From assembly GCF_031846275.1 (NCBI RefSeq), contig NZ_JAVRIB010000012.1:55660-119659 (forward strand): a DNA stretch of 64,000 nucleotides. The letters are read 5' to 3'. This document shows positions 18,803-27,886 of this stretch, one piece after another. The notes below the pieces were generated by a model. That model had not been told where the DNA came from. It searched no databases and worked only from the letters and a program-made list of their open reading frames with translations. Every line of letters starts with the position of its first letter. Position 1 is the stretch's first letter. The position numbers and the translations under genes are program-made. The DNA is from Spectribacter hydrogenoxidans. GTDB taxonomy: Bacteria > Pseudomonadota > Gammaproteobacteria > Nevskiales > Salinisphaeraceae.

Positions 18803-18912
18803 TGTTCGTACCCCCAATGCCTGCAGCGGGGCATCAGCGAACAGCAGAATACGGGGCAACCGACCCCACGGGCAGATGCGGCGCGGTGCGCGCCGGGCAA
18901 GAGGAGCACAAC

Positions 18913-20898
18913 ATGTACACCGTCGATATCGATACCGGTGGAACGATGACCGATGCGCTGGTCAGCGACGGCAACCGCCGTCATTCGTTCAAGACCGATA
19001 CCACGCCCCACGACTTTACGGTGTCGTTCCGCAACTGCCTGGAGGAGGCGGGCCAGGCACTGGGGTTCGATTCGACCACGGCATTCCTGCGCGAAGTGTC
19101 GATCATTCGCTGGTCTTCCACCATCACCACCAACGTGCTGGGCGAGCGCCGTGGCGCGCGCGTGGGCATTCTGGTTTCAGCCGGTCACGAGGCCGGTCTC
19201 TACGGCGACGGCGAATCCGCGGTCGTCGGCGACCTGATTGCCGCCGACCACATCATTGGCATGTCCGCTGACCCGGATCCCCAGGAAATCCTCGACAGCG
19301 TCAAGAAGCTGCTGGAAAGCAGTGTGCGTCGCGTGTGCGTATCCCGGGCCGGCTCGTTCCCGGACAACACCGTGGAAAAACGCATCAAGGCAGTGATCGA
19401 GGAACAGTATCCGGATCATTTCCTGGGTTCGGTACCGGTTCTGCTGGGCAGCGAGATGGCCCAGATCGGCCATGATCAGACGCGCGCCCATTACTCACTG
19501 ATGAACGCCTATACCCATTCCCAGCTGGCCCAGGCGCTGTTCAAGGCCGAGGATATCCTGCGTGACGATTACAGCTGGGAGCGCCCGCTTTTCATTGGTC
19601 ATACCAGCGGCGGCGTGGCCAAGGTCGGCAAGACCAAGTCGGTGGACACGATCGAGTCTGGGCCGGTGTTCGGCACCTTCGGCGGGGCCTATATCGCGCG
19701 GGAGTACGGCATCGACAATGCCGTCTGCTTCGATGTCGGCGGCACCACCTCCAAGGTCTCGATCATCCGCAACGGCGAACCGGTGTTCCAGCGCGGCGGC
19801 AAGCTCATGGGCATTCCGGTACAGACCTCATTCGCCATGCTGCGGTCTCTGGCCATCGGCGGCGGTTCCATCGCCCGGGTGGTGGATGGTGAGGTTCGGC
19901 TGGGCCCGGAAAGCATGGGTGCCGCGCCCGGGCCGGCCTGTTACGACCTCGGCGGGGATCGCGCCACCCTGACTGATGCGATCCTGGTGCTGGGTTACCT
20001 CGATCCCACGGGCTTTCTCGGCGGCCGCCGGGATCTCTCGATCGACCGGGCACGGGCGGCGCTGGCCGAGCATGTCGGCGACCCGCTTGGCCTATCGGTG
20101 GAAGCCGCAGCCTGTGCGGTCCGTGACCGGGCGGCCAGCGAACTTGCCGGCCTGGTCCGGGCAACGCTGGCCGAAGCCGGTCTGTCTGCCGCGGAAACCG
20201 CCCTGTTCCTGTTCGGCGGCAACGGCCCCACGCTGGGCGCATTCGTGGCGGATGCCGTGGGCATCGATCGGGCCTACGCCTTCGATCTGGGGCCGGTTTT
20301 CAGTGCCTTCGGCTCGGCGATTTCGGATGTCGTGCATGTCTACGAACGCGGCGTGGGGGCAAGCTTTGGTCCTGGCGAGCAGAGTCGCATCCGGCAGGTG
20401 GCTGCCGATCTCTATCTGCAGGCCAGCCGCGACCTGCGCGGCGAAGGTTTCGATCCCGCCGACGCGAGCTTTACCGCGGAACTGGAGTTCGGCGAGCACG
20501 AGACAGTGGCCGGCGTGGTCCGCATCGAGACCGGACCGGAGGCGGATGACGCGTGGTTCGAGGCCGCCGGACAGGCCGTGGCCGCCAGCGACATCGACAC
20601 CGCCCGCTGGCCGTTGCTGCTCATCCGCCTGTCTGCGCGACACACCATCGGCACCCACAGCCTGCAGAAAAGTGACCGCCAGGCCAGCGCGGGTACCGAC
20701 GAAACCCGTGTCCTGGTGTTCGGCGAGGATCAGGGCCAGCCGCAACCGGTGCGGCGCTGGGAGGACCTCGGGCCGGGCAGCGAGGTAATCGGCCCCGCCA
20801 TCATCAACGGCGCCACACTCACCTGTCCGGTGCCGCCGGGCTGGGCCCTGCGCGTGGATGACTACGGCAACGCCGCGATGGAGAACAAGCAATCATGA
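18913..20898 (+). CDS. apcA: Acetophenone carboxylase-type subunit A (hydantoinase/oxoprolinase A family)
   Basis: HyuA-type ATP-binding subunit of an ATP-dependent carboxylase. The ATG at 18913 follows GAGGAG and starts with VDIDTGGTMTDALVSDG, the family phosphate-binding motif. VCFDVGGTTSKVSIIRNG is the second ASKHA-type motif, and LAIGGGSIARV and LFLFGGNGPTLGAF follow. Length is 661 residues. It is the first of five overlapping or closely spaced genes whose order (HyuA-like, small zinc protein, HyuA-like, HyuB-like, about 300-residue protein) matches apcABCDE of Aromatoleum. Family membership is secure. Acetophenone as substrate is inferred from gene order and the following ligase, thiolase and box genes; another aryl ketone is possible. 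Confidence 0.78.
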   Translation: MYTVDIDTGGTMTDALVSDGNRRHSFKTDTTPHDFTVSFRNCLEEAGQALGFDSTTAFLREVSIIRWSSTITTNVLGERRGARVGILVSAGHEAGLYGDGESAVVGDLIAADHIIGMSADPDPQEILDSVKKLLESSVRRVCVSRAGSFPDNTVEKRIKAVIEEQYPDHFLGSVPVLLGSEMAQIGHDQTRAHYSLMNAYTHSQLAQALFKAEDILRDDYSWERPLFIGHTSGGVAKVGKTKSVDTIESGPVFGTFGGAYIAREYGIDNAVCFDVGGTTSKVSIIRNGEPVFQRGGKLMGIPVQTSFAMLRSLAIGGGSIARVVDGEVRLGPESMGAAPGPACYDLGGDRATLTDAILVLGYLDPTGFLGGRRDLSIDRARAALAEHVGDPLGLSVEAAACAVRDRAASELAGLVRATLAEAGLSAAETALFLFGGNGPTLGAFVADAVGIDRAYAFDLGPVFSAFGSAISDVVHVYERGVGASFGPGEQSRIRQVAADLYLQASRDLRGEGFDPADASFTAELEFGEHETVAGVVRIETGPEADDAWFEAAGQAVAASDIDTARWPLLLIRLSARHTIGTHSLQKSDRQASAGTDETRVLVFGEDQGQPQPVRRWEDLGPGSEVIGPAIINGATLTCPVPPGWALRVDDYGNAAMENKQS

Positions 20899-21293
20899 GC
20901 TACGAACGGCTGCGTTTCACGGAATACCTCGATCTCGATCTCAACAGCGAGATGTGGATCTGCCACGACTGCGGGCACGAGTTGATCTCGGCGCGGGAGA
21001 ACTACAAGAAGGGCTGCCTGGTCGCCGACCGCGAGCCGGCGGACGTCCATCCGCCGGTAATGGCTGGGGACTATGGCTTCGTGCCCGATGCCGACTGGGT
21101 ACACGTGCTGGAGTTCTACTGCCCGTCCTGTTCGCGCCAGATCGAGGTGGAGTATCTGCCGCCGGGACATCCGGTCACCCACGACATCGAGGTGGATCTG
21201 GATGCGCTGAAAAAGCGTGTGGACAACCGTGAAATAGAAATCCGCGACGGCAAGATCTGCCGGCCCGGTAGTGCAGAGGAGGATGCGGGATGA
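20895..21293 (+). CDS. apcB: Acetophenone/acetone carboxylase-type small zinc subunit
   Basis: Small subunit of the acetone carboxylase gamma/ApcB type, 132 residues. Two cysteine pairs, CHDC (Cys23/Cys26) and CPSC (Cys76/Cys79), can bind one zinc. The intervening segment GYKK-like ENYKKGCLVADREPADVHPPV matches the family layout in which the small subunit bridges the large ones. It overlaps the apcA stop and the apcC start by 4 bases each (ATGA), indicating translational coupling and fixed stoichiometry. The small zinc subunit separates carboxylases from plain hydantoinases or 5-oxoprolinases, which lack it. Confidence 0.78.
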   Translation: MSYERLRFTEYLDLDLNSEMWICHDCGHELISARENYKKGCLVADREPADVHPPVMAGDYGFVPDADWVHVLEFYCPSCSRQIEVEYLPPGHPVTHDIEVDLDALKKRVDNREIEIRDGKICRPGSAEEDAG

Positions 21294-23437
21294 GCGGGGA
21301 GACAGCACGTCAGATGCAGTCAATCGACATCGATGTCGGCGGCACCTTCACCGATCTGGTGCTGAACCTGGATGGCGAGACCACCATCGCCAAGTGCCCG
21401 ACTACGCCGCACGACCTGTCCGTGGGTTTCCAGGACGCCATCGAGGCGGTGTCGGCGAAGCTCGGCACCACCATGCCGGAACTGCTGCCGCGCATCGACG
21501 TCGTGCGGTATTCCACCACAGTGGCACTGAACCGCTTGATCGAGCGCAAGGGCCCCCGGGTGGGCCTGGTCACTACCGAGGGTTTTGAGGACACCATCCT
21601 GATCGGTCGCGGCGCCCAGTGGCTGGATGGCCGCCGGGTATCGGAAATCCGCAACATTCCGGCCCAGCGCAAGCCGATGCCACTGATCACCCGGGACATG
21701 ACCGTGGGCGTGCGCGAGCGCGTCGACTCCACCGGCCGTATCGTCCGGCCTCTGGACGAGGAGGATGTGCGCCACAAGCTCCGCACCCTGATGGACAAGG
21801 GGGCGCGCGCAATCGTCATTTCGCTGATGTGGTCGTTCGTCAACACGCAGCACGAACGGCGGGTGCGCGAGATCATCCGCGAGGAGTACAAGGAATATCA
21901 GCTGGGCTTCGTGCCGGTGGTGCTGTCGTCGGCCGTGGTACCCAAGATTGGTGAGTATGAGCGCACCATGACAAGTGTGCTCGACGCCTACCTGCAGCGC
22001 GACATGCAGGCCGAGATCAGCGCCACCTGGGACAAGATTCGCGACCAGGGCTATCGCGGTTCGTTCCTGATGATCCACAACTCCGGCGGCTGCGGCGAAA
22101 TCTTCAAGACCAGCGCCTCGCGCACCTTCAACGGCGGGCCGATTGCGGGCCTGATCGGCTCGGCCCATTTCGCCAAGCAGCTCGGCTACAAGAACGTCAT
22201 CGCCGGCGACGTCGGCGGCACCTCGTTCGATGTGGCGCTGGTGGTGGAATCCGGGGTGCGCAACTACGATTTCAAGCCGGTGATCGACACCTGGATGGTC
22301 AACATGACCATGATGCAGACGCTGTCGATCGGCGCCGGCGGCGGCTCCATCGCCGCGGTGGATCCGGTGACCAAACGGCTGACCGTGGGGCCGCGCAGCG
22401 CCGGGTCGATGCCCGGGCCGGTCTGCTACAACCAGGGCGGTACCGAGCCCACGGTCACCGACGCCGACGTGGTGCTGGGGTACATGAACCCCGGCAACTA
22501 TTTCGGCGGCAAGATGAAATTGAGCGTACGCAAGGCCGAACGCGCCATCCGCGACAAGATTGCCGAGCCGCTGGGCATCAGTGTGCTGGCAGCAGCGGCA
22601 CAGATCCGTCGCATCATCGACGAATCCATGGCCTCGGCCATCAAGCGCGAAGTGCACATGCGCGGATTCCGGCCGGACGACTTCGTGCTGTTCGCCTTCG
22701 GCGGGGCCGGGCCCACTCATGTGTCCGGGTTCAAGGCGGATGTGCCCCGGGCGGTGATATTCCCCTCGGCCCCGGTATTCTGCGCGGTAGGCTCATCCAT
22801 CATGGACTTCGTGCACATGTACGAGCAGTCCCGGCGCATGATGTTCATGGAGCCGAAGACGGAAAACTTCGTCGCTGACCGCGAGCAGTTCAACACCACC
22901 GTCGAGGCGCTGATGGAGAAGGCGCGTGGTGAACTGATGGCCGAGGGTCTGCCGGTGGCGGATGCCATCTTCTCGCTGGAACTGGACATGCTCTATGGCG
23001 GGCAGGTGCAGGTGAAACGCTTCGCCTCGCCCCGGGTGCGGCTGGACTCGGAGGATGACGCCAGGGTGGTCTACGAAGCCTTCGAGGCCGAGATCTCCGA
23101 TGCCTACAGTCCGCTGGTGGTCAACCGGCCGGGCGGTGCGTTCCTGGACAATTTCGTCCTGCGGGTTACGGTGCCCACCCACAAGCCGCAGTTGGTGGAA
23201 CGCGAGATGGCGGGCGCCGATCCCGTCGCAGCCGCCAATGGTTCGCGTGAGGCCTTCTGGCCGGAAACCGGCGAGAGCGTGGACACTCCGATCTACACCT
23301 TCGAAAAGCTCGAACCCGGCAATGTGATTGACGGCCCGGTGATCATCGAGGCCGAATTCACCACCATCGTGGTGCCCCCCGGACAGCGTTTTTCCATCGA
23401 CAAGCATGGTCTCGGCGTGATGGAGGCGGGTGCTTGA
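21290..23437 (+). CDS. apcC: Acetophenone carboxylase-type subunit C (second hydantoinase A-like subunit)
   Basis: Second HyuA-type subunit, 715 residues. The motifs are intact: SIDIDVGGTFTDLVLNLDG at the N-terminus, VVRYSTTVALNRLIERKG, VIAGDVGGTSFDVALVVESG, LSIGAGGGSIAAVDP and LFAFGGAGPTHVSGF. The presence of two different HyuA-like subunits around a small zinc subunit is the acetophenone carboxylase arrangement (alpha/alpha') rather than that of acetone carboxylase, which has one. Translation is coupled to apcB. A hairpin-forming inverted repeat lies between this gene and apcD. Confidence 0.78.
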   Translation: MSGETARQMQSIDIDVGGTFTDLVLNLDGETTIAKCPTTPHDLSVGFQDAIEAVSAKLGTTMPELLPRIDVVRYSTTVALNRLIERKGPRVGLVTTEGFEDTILIGRGAQWLDGRRVSEIRNIPAQRKPMPLITRDMTVGVRERVDSTGRIVRPLDEEDVRHKLRTLMDKGARAIVISLMWSFVNTQHERRVREIIREEYKEYQLGFVPVVLSSAVVPKIGEYERTMTSVLDAYLQRDMQAEISATWDKIRDQGYRGSFLMIHNSGGCGEIFKTSASRTFNGGPIAGLIGSAHFAKQLGYKNVIAGDVGGTSFDVALVVESGVRNYDFKPVIDTWMVNMTMMQTLSIGAGGGSIAAVDPVTKRLTVGPRSAGSMPGPVCYNQGGTEPTVTDADVVLGYMNPGNYFGGKMKLSVRKAERAIRDKIAEPLGISVLAAAAQIRRIIDESMASAIKREVHMRGFRPDDFVLFAFGGAGPTHVSGFKADVPRAVIFPSAPVFCAVGSSIMDFVHMYEQSRRMMFMEPKTENFVADREQFNTTVEALMEKARGELMAEGLPVADAIFSLELDMLYGGQVQVKRFASPRVRLDSEDDARVVYEAFEAEISDAYSPLVVNRPGGAFLDNFVLRVTVPTHKPQLVEREMAGADPVAAANGSREAFWPETGESVDTPIYTFEKLEPGNVIDGPVIIEAEFTTIVVPPGQRFSIDKHGLGVMEAGA

Positions 23438-23451
23438 ACATGTCGAGCTCA

Positions 23452-23526
23452 AACCGCCAAGGGCGCAAAAGACGCAAAGGTAAACAATTCATCATTATCT
23501 TTGCGTTCTTTGCGTCCTTCGCGGTT
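23452..23526. repeat. Inverted repeat between apcC and apcD
   Basis: Two 28-base arms, 23452-23479 and 23499-23526, match as reverse complements at about 24 of 28 positions around a 19-base AT-rich loop. Each arm has an AACCGC start and two CGCAAA-type units. In RNA it would form a long stem inside the operon. The form (AACCGC...CGCAAAG) looks like a dispersed intergenic repeat. It may set subunit stoichiometry or mRNA stability, or may be a neutral insertion. Confidence 0.75.
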
Positions 23527-23568
23527 CAGGATTAAAGATTTTCGGAAGTAATCGAGCGGAAACTAAAT

Positions 23569-25629
23569 ATGGCAATCCCCACACTCGAACAGAAACTCAA
23601 GTGGCTCAAGCCCAACCCGGCCAGCGACAAGGAACTGGCGCTGGCCGAAAAGCTGGACGCCGCCCAGGTGGAAATTGGCTTCCAGCGCACCAACGACATC
23701 CTCTCCGAGGCCATGGAAGTATTTCAGCGCACCTGTCGCTGTGCCATGGGGGTGGCCGGCGATTCGCTGGTGGGGATCATGACTGCGGAAGGCGACATGG
23801 TGAATGCCTCCTGCGGCACCTACCTGCACTCGGTAATTCCGCCGCTGATCAGCAAGTTCGTCATGGAGACGTACGGCGACAATCCCGGGATCAGGGACGG
23901 CGACCTGTGGTTTGCCAACGACGCGGTCTACGGTGGCGTTCACAACCCGGATCAGATGGTAATGATGCCGGTGTTCTTCGAGGGCGAACTGGTGGCCTGG
24001 ACCGCCGCCCTGGTCCACACCACCGAAACCGGGGCGATCGAGCCCGGCGGCATGCCGGTATCGGCGACCTCGCGCTTCGAGGAGGGCATGAACCTGCCGC
24101 CGATGAAGATCGGCGAGAACTTCGAACTCCGCGACGACATCGTCACCATGTTCGAGGCCTTCGGGCTGCGGGCCCAGTCGATGATCAATGTCGACCTCAA
24201 GGCCCGTTGCACCACCGCCGACCGGGTACGTCGGCGGATCCTGGAGGTCTGCGAGCGCGAGGGGGCCGATTACCTGCGCGGCCTGTTCCGGCGCATGCTC
24301 CAGCAGGCCGAGGCCGGCGCCGCCGACCTGATCAGCCTGTGGCCGGATGGCCATTACCGCTGCGTGACCTTCGCCGACGCCGTGGGCCTGCAGCAGGGCA
24401 TCGTGCGCAACTGCTACATGGACATGGAGAAACGTGGTGACAAGCTGGTCGTCGATTTCTCCAAGACCGGCCCGGAAACCGCCAGTTCCTACAACGCCCA
24501 TCCCCAGGCGGCCATCGCGCACTTCTCCAACTACATCTATGAGTATCTGTTCCACGCGCTGCCGATCAACAACGGCACGTTCGCGTCCATCGACTTCAAG
24601 TTCGGCCAGAACACCTGCCTGAGTCCCGACCCGCGGGCGGCGACGTCGAACTCGGTCATGATCTCGGCCGGGGTGATGAGCGCCAACCACAACTGCTTTG
24701 CCAAGGCGCTGTTCTCCACCTCCGACTGGCGCCAGGCCGGGGCCTCGCTGGGCAACGGCGGCAACGCCCTGGTACTGGCCGGTCAGAACCAGTGGGAAAC
24801 CGATTTCGCCGACATGATGGCCTATTCCATCAACAGCGAAGGGCAGGGGGCGTTGCCGGACATGGACGGCATGGACTCCTTCGGCTTCCCCTGGGCGCCG
24901 TTCGGCCGGGCGCCGAACAGCGAGTTTGTGGAAAACGAGTTTCCGTTGCTGATCCCGGTGTCCAACCATCTGCGCGATTCCTGCGGTCACGGCAAATACC
25001 GCGGCGGCGTAGGCACGGTGCAGGTCTGGGTGGCCCACCACAAGCCGCAGGTGGCGCTGATGGCCATTGCCGACAACACCCGGCTGCAGACCCCGCAGGG
25101 CCTGTTCGGCGGCTATGCGCCGTGCACGCTGCCTGGCATCGGCATCCGCCAGGCCAACATCACCGAAATGATGGCCGAGGGCAGCGAGGCGCTGAACATG
25201 GACGCCTACGACATCCTTTCCAATCGCACCATCGGCGGTGACTACGAGGTCGAGTTCATGGGCCGTTCGGTACGTGCCTACAACGAGGGCGATATCGTGA
25301 CGTTCGCCTTTTCCACCGGAGGTTGCGGCTACGGCGATCCGCTGGACCGGGACCCGCTGGCGCTGGAAGCCGATATCCAGAAGGGCGTGGTGTCGCAGGA
25401 GGCTGCCGAGTTCGTCTACAAGGTGGTCTGGGATCCCGAGCGCCAGGCCGTGGACGAGGCGGCCAGCGAACAGGCGCGCAAGGACGAACTGGCAGCCCGC
25501 GCCAGACGCGGCCTGCCCTGGGACGAATTCATGGCCTCCTGGTCGCAGAAGAAGCCGCCGGAGGAGATTCTGGTGCACTACGGCACCTGGCCGGATGCCG
25601 AATCCCGTGGCCCGCTGGTACGCGCCTGA
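23569..25629 (+). CDS. apcD: Acetophenone carboxylase-type subunit D (hydantoinase B family)
   Basis: HyuB-type subunit, 686 residues, carrying the probable carboxylation site of the complex. Family features include VEIGFQRTNDILSEAMEVFQRT, the metal-site region GDLWFANDAVYGGVHNPDQMVMMPVF with nearby ALVHTTETGAIEPGG, HGKYRGGVGTVQVWVA, and the C-terminal GGCGYGDPLDRDP. It is separated from apcC by 131 bases that include the inverted repeat, the only sizeable gap in the run. The stop overlaps the apcE ATG (TGATG). Confidence 0.78.
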   Translation: MAIPTLEQKLKWLKPNPASDKELALAEKLDAAQVEIGFQRTNDILSEAMEVFQRTCRCAMGVAGDSLVGIMTAEGDMVNASCGTYLHSVIPPLISKFVMETYGDNPGIRDGDLWFANDAVYGGVHNPDQMVMMPVFFEGELVAWTAALVHTTETGAIEPGGMPVSATSRFEEGMNLPPMKIGENFELRDDIVTMFEAFGLRAQSMINVDLKARCTTADRVRRRILEVCEREGADYLRGLFRRMLQQAEAGAADLISLWPDGHYRCVTFADAVGLQQGIVRNCYMDMEKRGDKLVVDFSKTGPETASSYNAHPQAAIAHFSNYIYEYLFHALPINNGTFASIDFKFGQNTCLSPDPRAATSNSVMISAGVMSANHNCFAKALFSTSDWRQAGASLGNGGNALVLAGQNQWETDFADMMAYSINSEGQGALPDMDGMDSFGFPWAPFGRAPNSEFVENEFPLLIPVSNHLRDSCGHGKYRGGVGTVQVWVAHHKPQVALMAIADNTRLQTPQGLFGGYAPCTLPGIGIRQANITEMMAEGSEALNMDAYDILSNRTIGGDYEVEFMGRSVRAYNEGDIVTFAFSTGGCGYGDPLDRDPLALEADIQKGVVSQEAAEFVYKVVWDPERQAVDEAASEQARKDELAARARRGLPWDEFMASWSQKKPPEEILVHYGTWPDAESRGPLVRA

Positions 25630-26528
25630 TGCCGACGGATGCCCGCAAGAGCCTGGCCGATCTGGCCCGCGGCGTGGCCGGGGAGGGCGACCCTCTCTTC
25701 GCGCCCGTGATCCACGGCGTCGGCGCCCAGATCGAGGCACTGGCGCCGGCCGCGATGGTGGTGGACGCCACCCGCCTGGGCAAGGGACTGACCGAAACCC
25801 GCCGTGTCCTGGGTCTGCCGGCGCTGTACGTGACCGTGCCGAGCCTGGCCGAAGCCGAGGCGCTCGGGGCCGGGGTCGATCTGTCGACCTGGCCGCCGCG
25901 GCTCACGCAACCGGCCGGTCCGTCGGCGCTGGAGGCCGACGAATCCGGTGCCATTGCAAGCAGCCCGCGCTTGCAGGCCGCGCTGGAACTGACCCGTCGG
26001 CTGGCCGCCACGGACGGCGAGGCGGCTCTTCTGGTGGGGCTGACGGGCCCGGCCACGTTGGTACAGCAGTTGGTGCCGACGGCAGTCGGCGACCAACAGG
26101 AAGACGCGTTCGACTACGCTGGAGGGTTCCTCACCGCGCTGGTGCGGGCCTTCGGCGAGGCCGGCGCCCATGCCGTGGTGCTGCAGGAAACCGTGGGCGC
26201 GCCGGACGATACCGACGTGCGCGAGTTGTGGGACGACGCGCTGGCCCCGGTGACCAACGTGGCCCATTTTCACAAGATGCCGGTGCTGCTGGGCTTCGTC
26301 GGCGCATCCGGGCCCGGGGCTGGCGACTGGCCGGATCAGGTGGTGCCCTGTCTGGCGCCGGCGGAGGCCGCGGCGCAGGCAGGTGACATTCACGCGGTCA
26401 TGCTGCCGGCTGACCCTTCAACCTGGCGTGGGTCGGCCTACGGCGCGGCAGTGATCATCACCGCCGGCGAAGTGCCGGCCGATACGCGGATTGCGGATCT
26501 CAAGGCCGCCATCAAGGCGCTTGCATGA
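25629..26528 (+). CDS. apcE: Candidate acetophenone carboxylase accessory subunit E
   Basis: 299 residues from the ATG overlapping the apcD stop. A longer in-frame extension inside apcD is not a real start. The sequence (LVGLTGPATLVQQLVPTAVG, DAFDYAGGFLTALVRAFGEAGAHAVVLQE, HFHKMPVLLGFVG) suggests a uroporphyrinogen decarboxylase/methionine synthase-like barrel. The metal and substrate residues of those families are not obvious. Position and size fit ApcE, the extra subunit that acetophenone carboxylase needs for activity. The assignment is therefore by synteny and size, not by motif. The 3' end overlaps the ligase start by 4 bases. Confidence 0.55.
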   Translation: MPTDARKSLADLARGVAGEGDPLFAPVIHGVGAQIEALAPAAMVVDATRLGKGLTETRRVLGLPALYVTVPSLAEAEALGAGVDLSTWPPRLTQPAGPSALEADESGAIASSPRLQAALELTRRLAATDGEAALLVGLTGPATLVQQLVPTAVGDQQEDAFDYAGGFLTALVRAFGEAGAHAVVLQETVGAPDDTDVRELWDDALAPVTNVAHFHKMPVLLGFVGASGPGAGDWPDQVVPCLAPAEAAAQAGDIHAVMLPADPSTWRGSAYGAAVIITAGEVPADTRIADLKAAIKALA

Positions 26529-27868
26529 CCGACTACTGGAGCCCGGAACTGGAGACGAAGCCCTGGTCCGAAGTCCAGGCCTGGCAGGCTCAATGTGTCT
26601 CGGAGGCGGTCCCGCGGATTCGGGAGACTTCGCGCCTTTACGCCGGACTGCTGGCCGAGACCGGCGATGTCACGATTAATGCATTCGAGGATCTGCAGCG
26701 ACTGCCGTTCACCGGGAAAGAGCACCTCAAGAACGCCCAGGCGGATGCCTCGGCGACCGAGCCCTTCGGTGCGAATCAGGCCGCGCCGCTGGTGGACATC
26801 GTGCAGACGGTGTCCTCCTCCGGTACCTCGGGGGTGCCGCTGTACTATCCGGTGACGCGTGCGGATGTGGCGATGTGGACCGATGCCATCGCCCAGAACT
26901 TCTTCACCGCGGGCATCCGGCGCGAGGACGTGATCGCCCACCTGGTCGGGCTGCCCGGGGTGGCCGGCGGTCTGCCCTATGCCGAGGCATTTCGCGAAAT
27001 CGGTGCCACCCTTTGCTGGCTGGGCGGTTTCCCGACCGAGCGCATCCTGCGGGAAATGCGCCGGCTGCACACCACGGCGTTGCTGGCGACCACCTCGTTC
27101 GGTACCTACCTGAGCGAGACCTGGGACGAGGTGGGTGAGACCACCGGCATCGAGTCGTCCCTGCGCAAGGTGCTCTGTGGCGGAGAGCCGGGGCTGGATC
27201 AGCCGGCCATCCGGCACAAGATCGAAACCGGCCTGGGCATCGACGGCCTGCGCGAGGTCATGGGCATGGGCGATGTGATTCCGGGCATGTGGGGCGAATG
27301 CGACGTCGCCGACGGCATGCACTTCAACGCCCAGCGGTATGTGGCGGTGGAACTGATCGACCCGGACAGCGGGGAGCCCGTGCCCTGGTCCGCCGGCGCC
27401 ACCGGCGAGCTGGTCTACACCACCTTCCAGCGGGATGCCGCGCCGCTGATCCGCTATCGCTCCCGAGACCACGCCCAGGTGGTGGATGTGGCCTGTGCCT
27501 GTGGCCGCACCTCACCGCGCCTGCGCTGCATCGGCCGCACCGACGACATGCTGATCTACAAGGGCATGAACGTATTCCCCACCGCCATCCGTGATGTGGT
27601 AGCGGAATCCTTCGCCGGACGGCTCGAACCCACCCTGCGTATCTGGAAGGCGTACAAGGACCTGGTCCGCTTCGACGAGGCCATCCCGGTGGACGTCGAG
27701 GCCTGCGAGGGTCTCGCGGCCGCCAGCTATCCTGCGATCGCCGGGGCGCTGGAAAGCGCGGTGCGCTCGCAGATGCAGGTTCGCATTCGAGTCACGGTGC
27801 TCGAACCCGGCGGCCTGCCCCGCGGCGCCTACAAGAACGCGCTGGTCGCGGTACGAGAAAACAAGTGA
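26525..27868 (+). CDS. PaaK-type AMP-forming CoA ligase, candidate benzoylacetate-CoA ligase
   Basis: Phenylacetate-CoA ligase family member, 447 residues. The P-loop is VSSSGTSGVPLYYPVT. LPYAEAFREIGATLCWLGG and VLCGGEPG match PaaK-like cores. GELVYTTFQRDAAPLIRYRSRD, CACGRTSPRLRCIGRTDDML and KGMNVFPTAI give the hinge and C-terminal domain. It is coupled to apcE by a 4-base overlap, the place of the benzoylacetate-CoA ligase gene (bal) in Aromatoleum. The inferred reaction is benzoylacetate + CoA + ATP to benzoylacetyl-CoA. Phenylacetate is a less likely substrate because no paa genes are present. Confidence 0.68.
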   Translation: MTDYWSPELETKPWSEVQAWQAQCVSEAVPRIRETSRLYAGLLAETGDVTINAFEDLQRLPFTGKEHLKNAQADASATEPFGANQAAPLVDIVQTVSSSGTSGVPLYYPVTRADVAMWTDAIAQNFFTAGIRREDVIAHLVGLPGVAGGLPYAEAFREIGATLCWLGGFPTERILREMRRLHTTALLATTSFGTYLSETWDEVGETTGIESSLRKVLCGGEPGLDQPAIRHKIETGLGIDGLREVMGMGDVIPGMWGECDVADGMHFNAQRYVAVELIDPDSGEPVPWSAGATGELVYTTFQRDAAPLIRYRSRDHAQVVDVACACGRTSPRLRCIGRTDDMLIYKGMNVFPTAIRDVVAESFAGRLEPTLRIWKAYKDLVRFDEAIPVDVEACEGLAAASYPAIAGALESAVRSQMQVRIRVTVLEPGGLPRGAYKNALVAVRENK

Positions 27869-27886
27869 ACGTCAAACGGTTGCGAT

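Noticed and set aside
21320..22720. 466-residue minus-strand open frame
   Set aside because: Antisense shadow of apcC. The plus strand has clear family motifs.
25323..25628. Extended N-terminus for the apcE-like protein
   Set aside because: The extension lies entirely inside apcD in another frame. The TGATG overlap at 25629 is the natural start.
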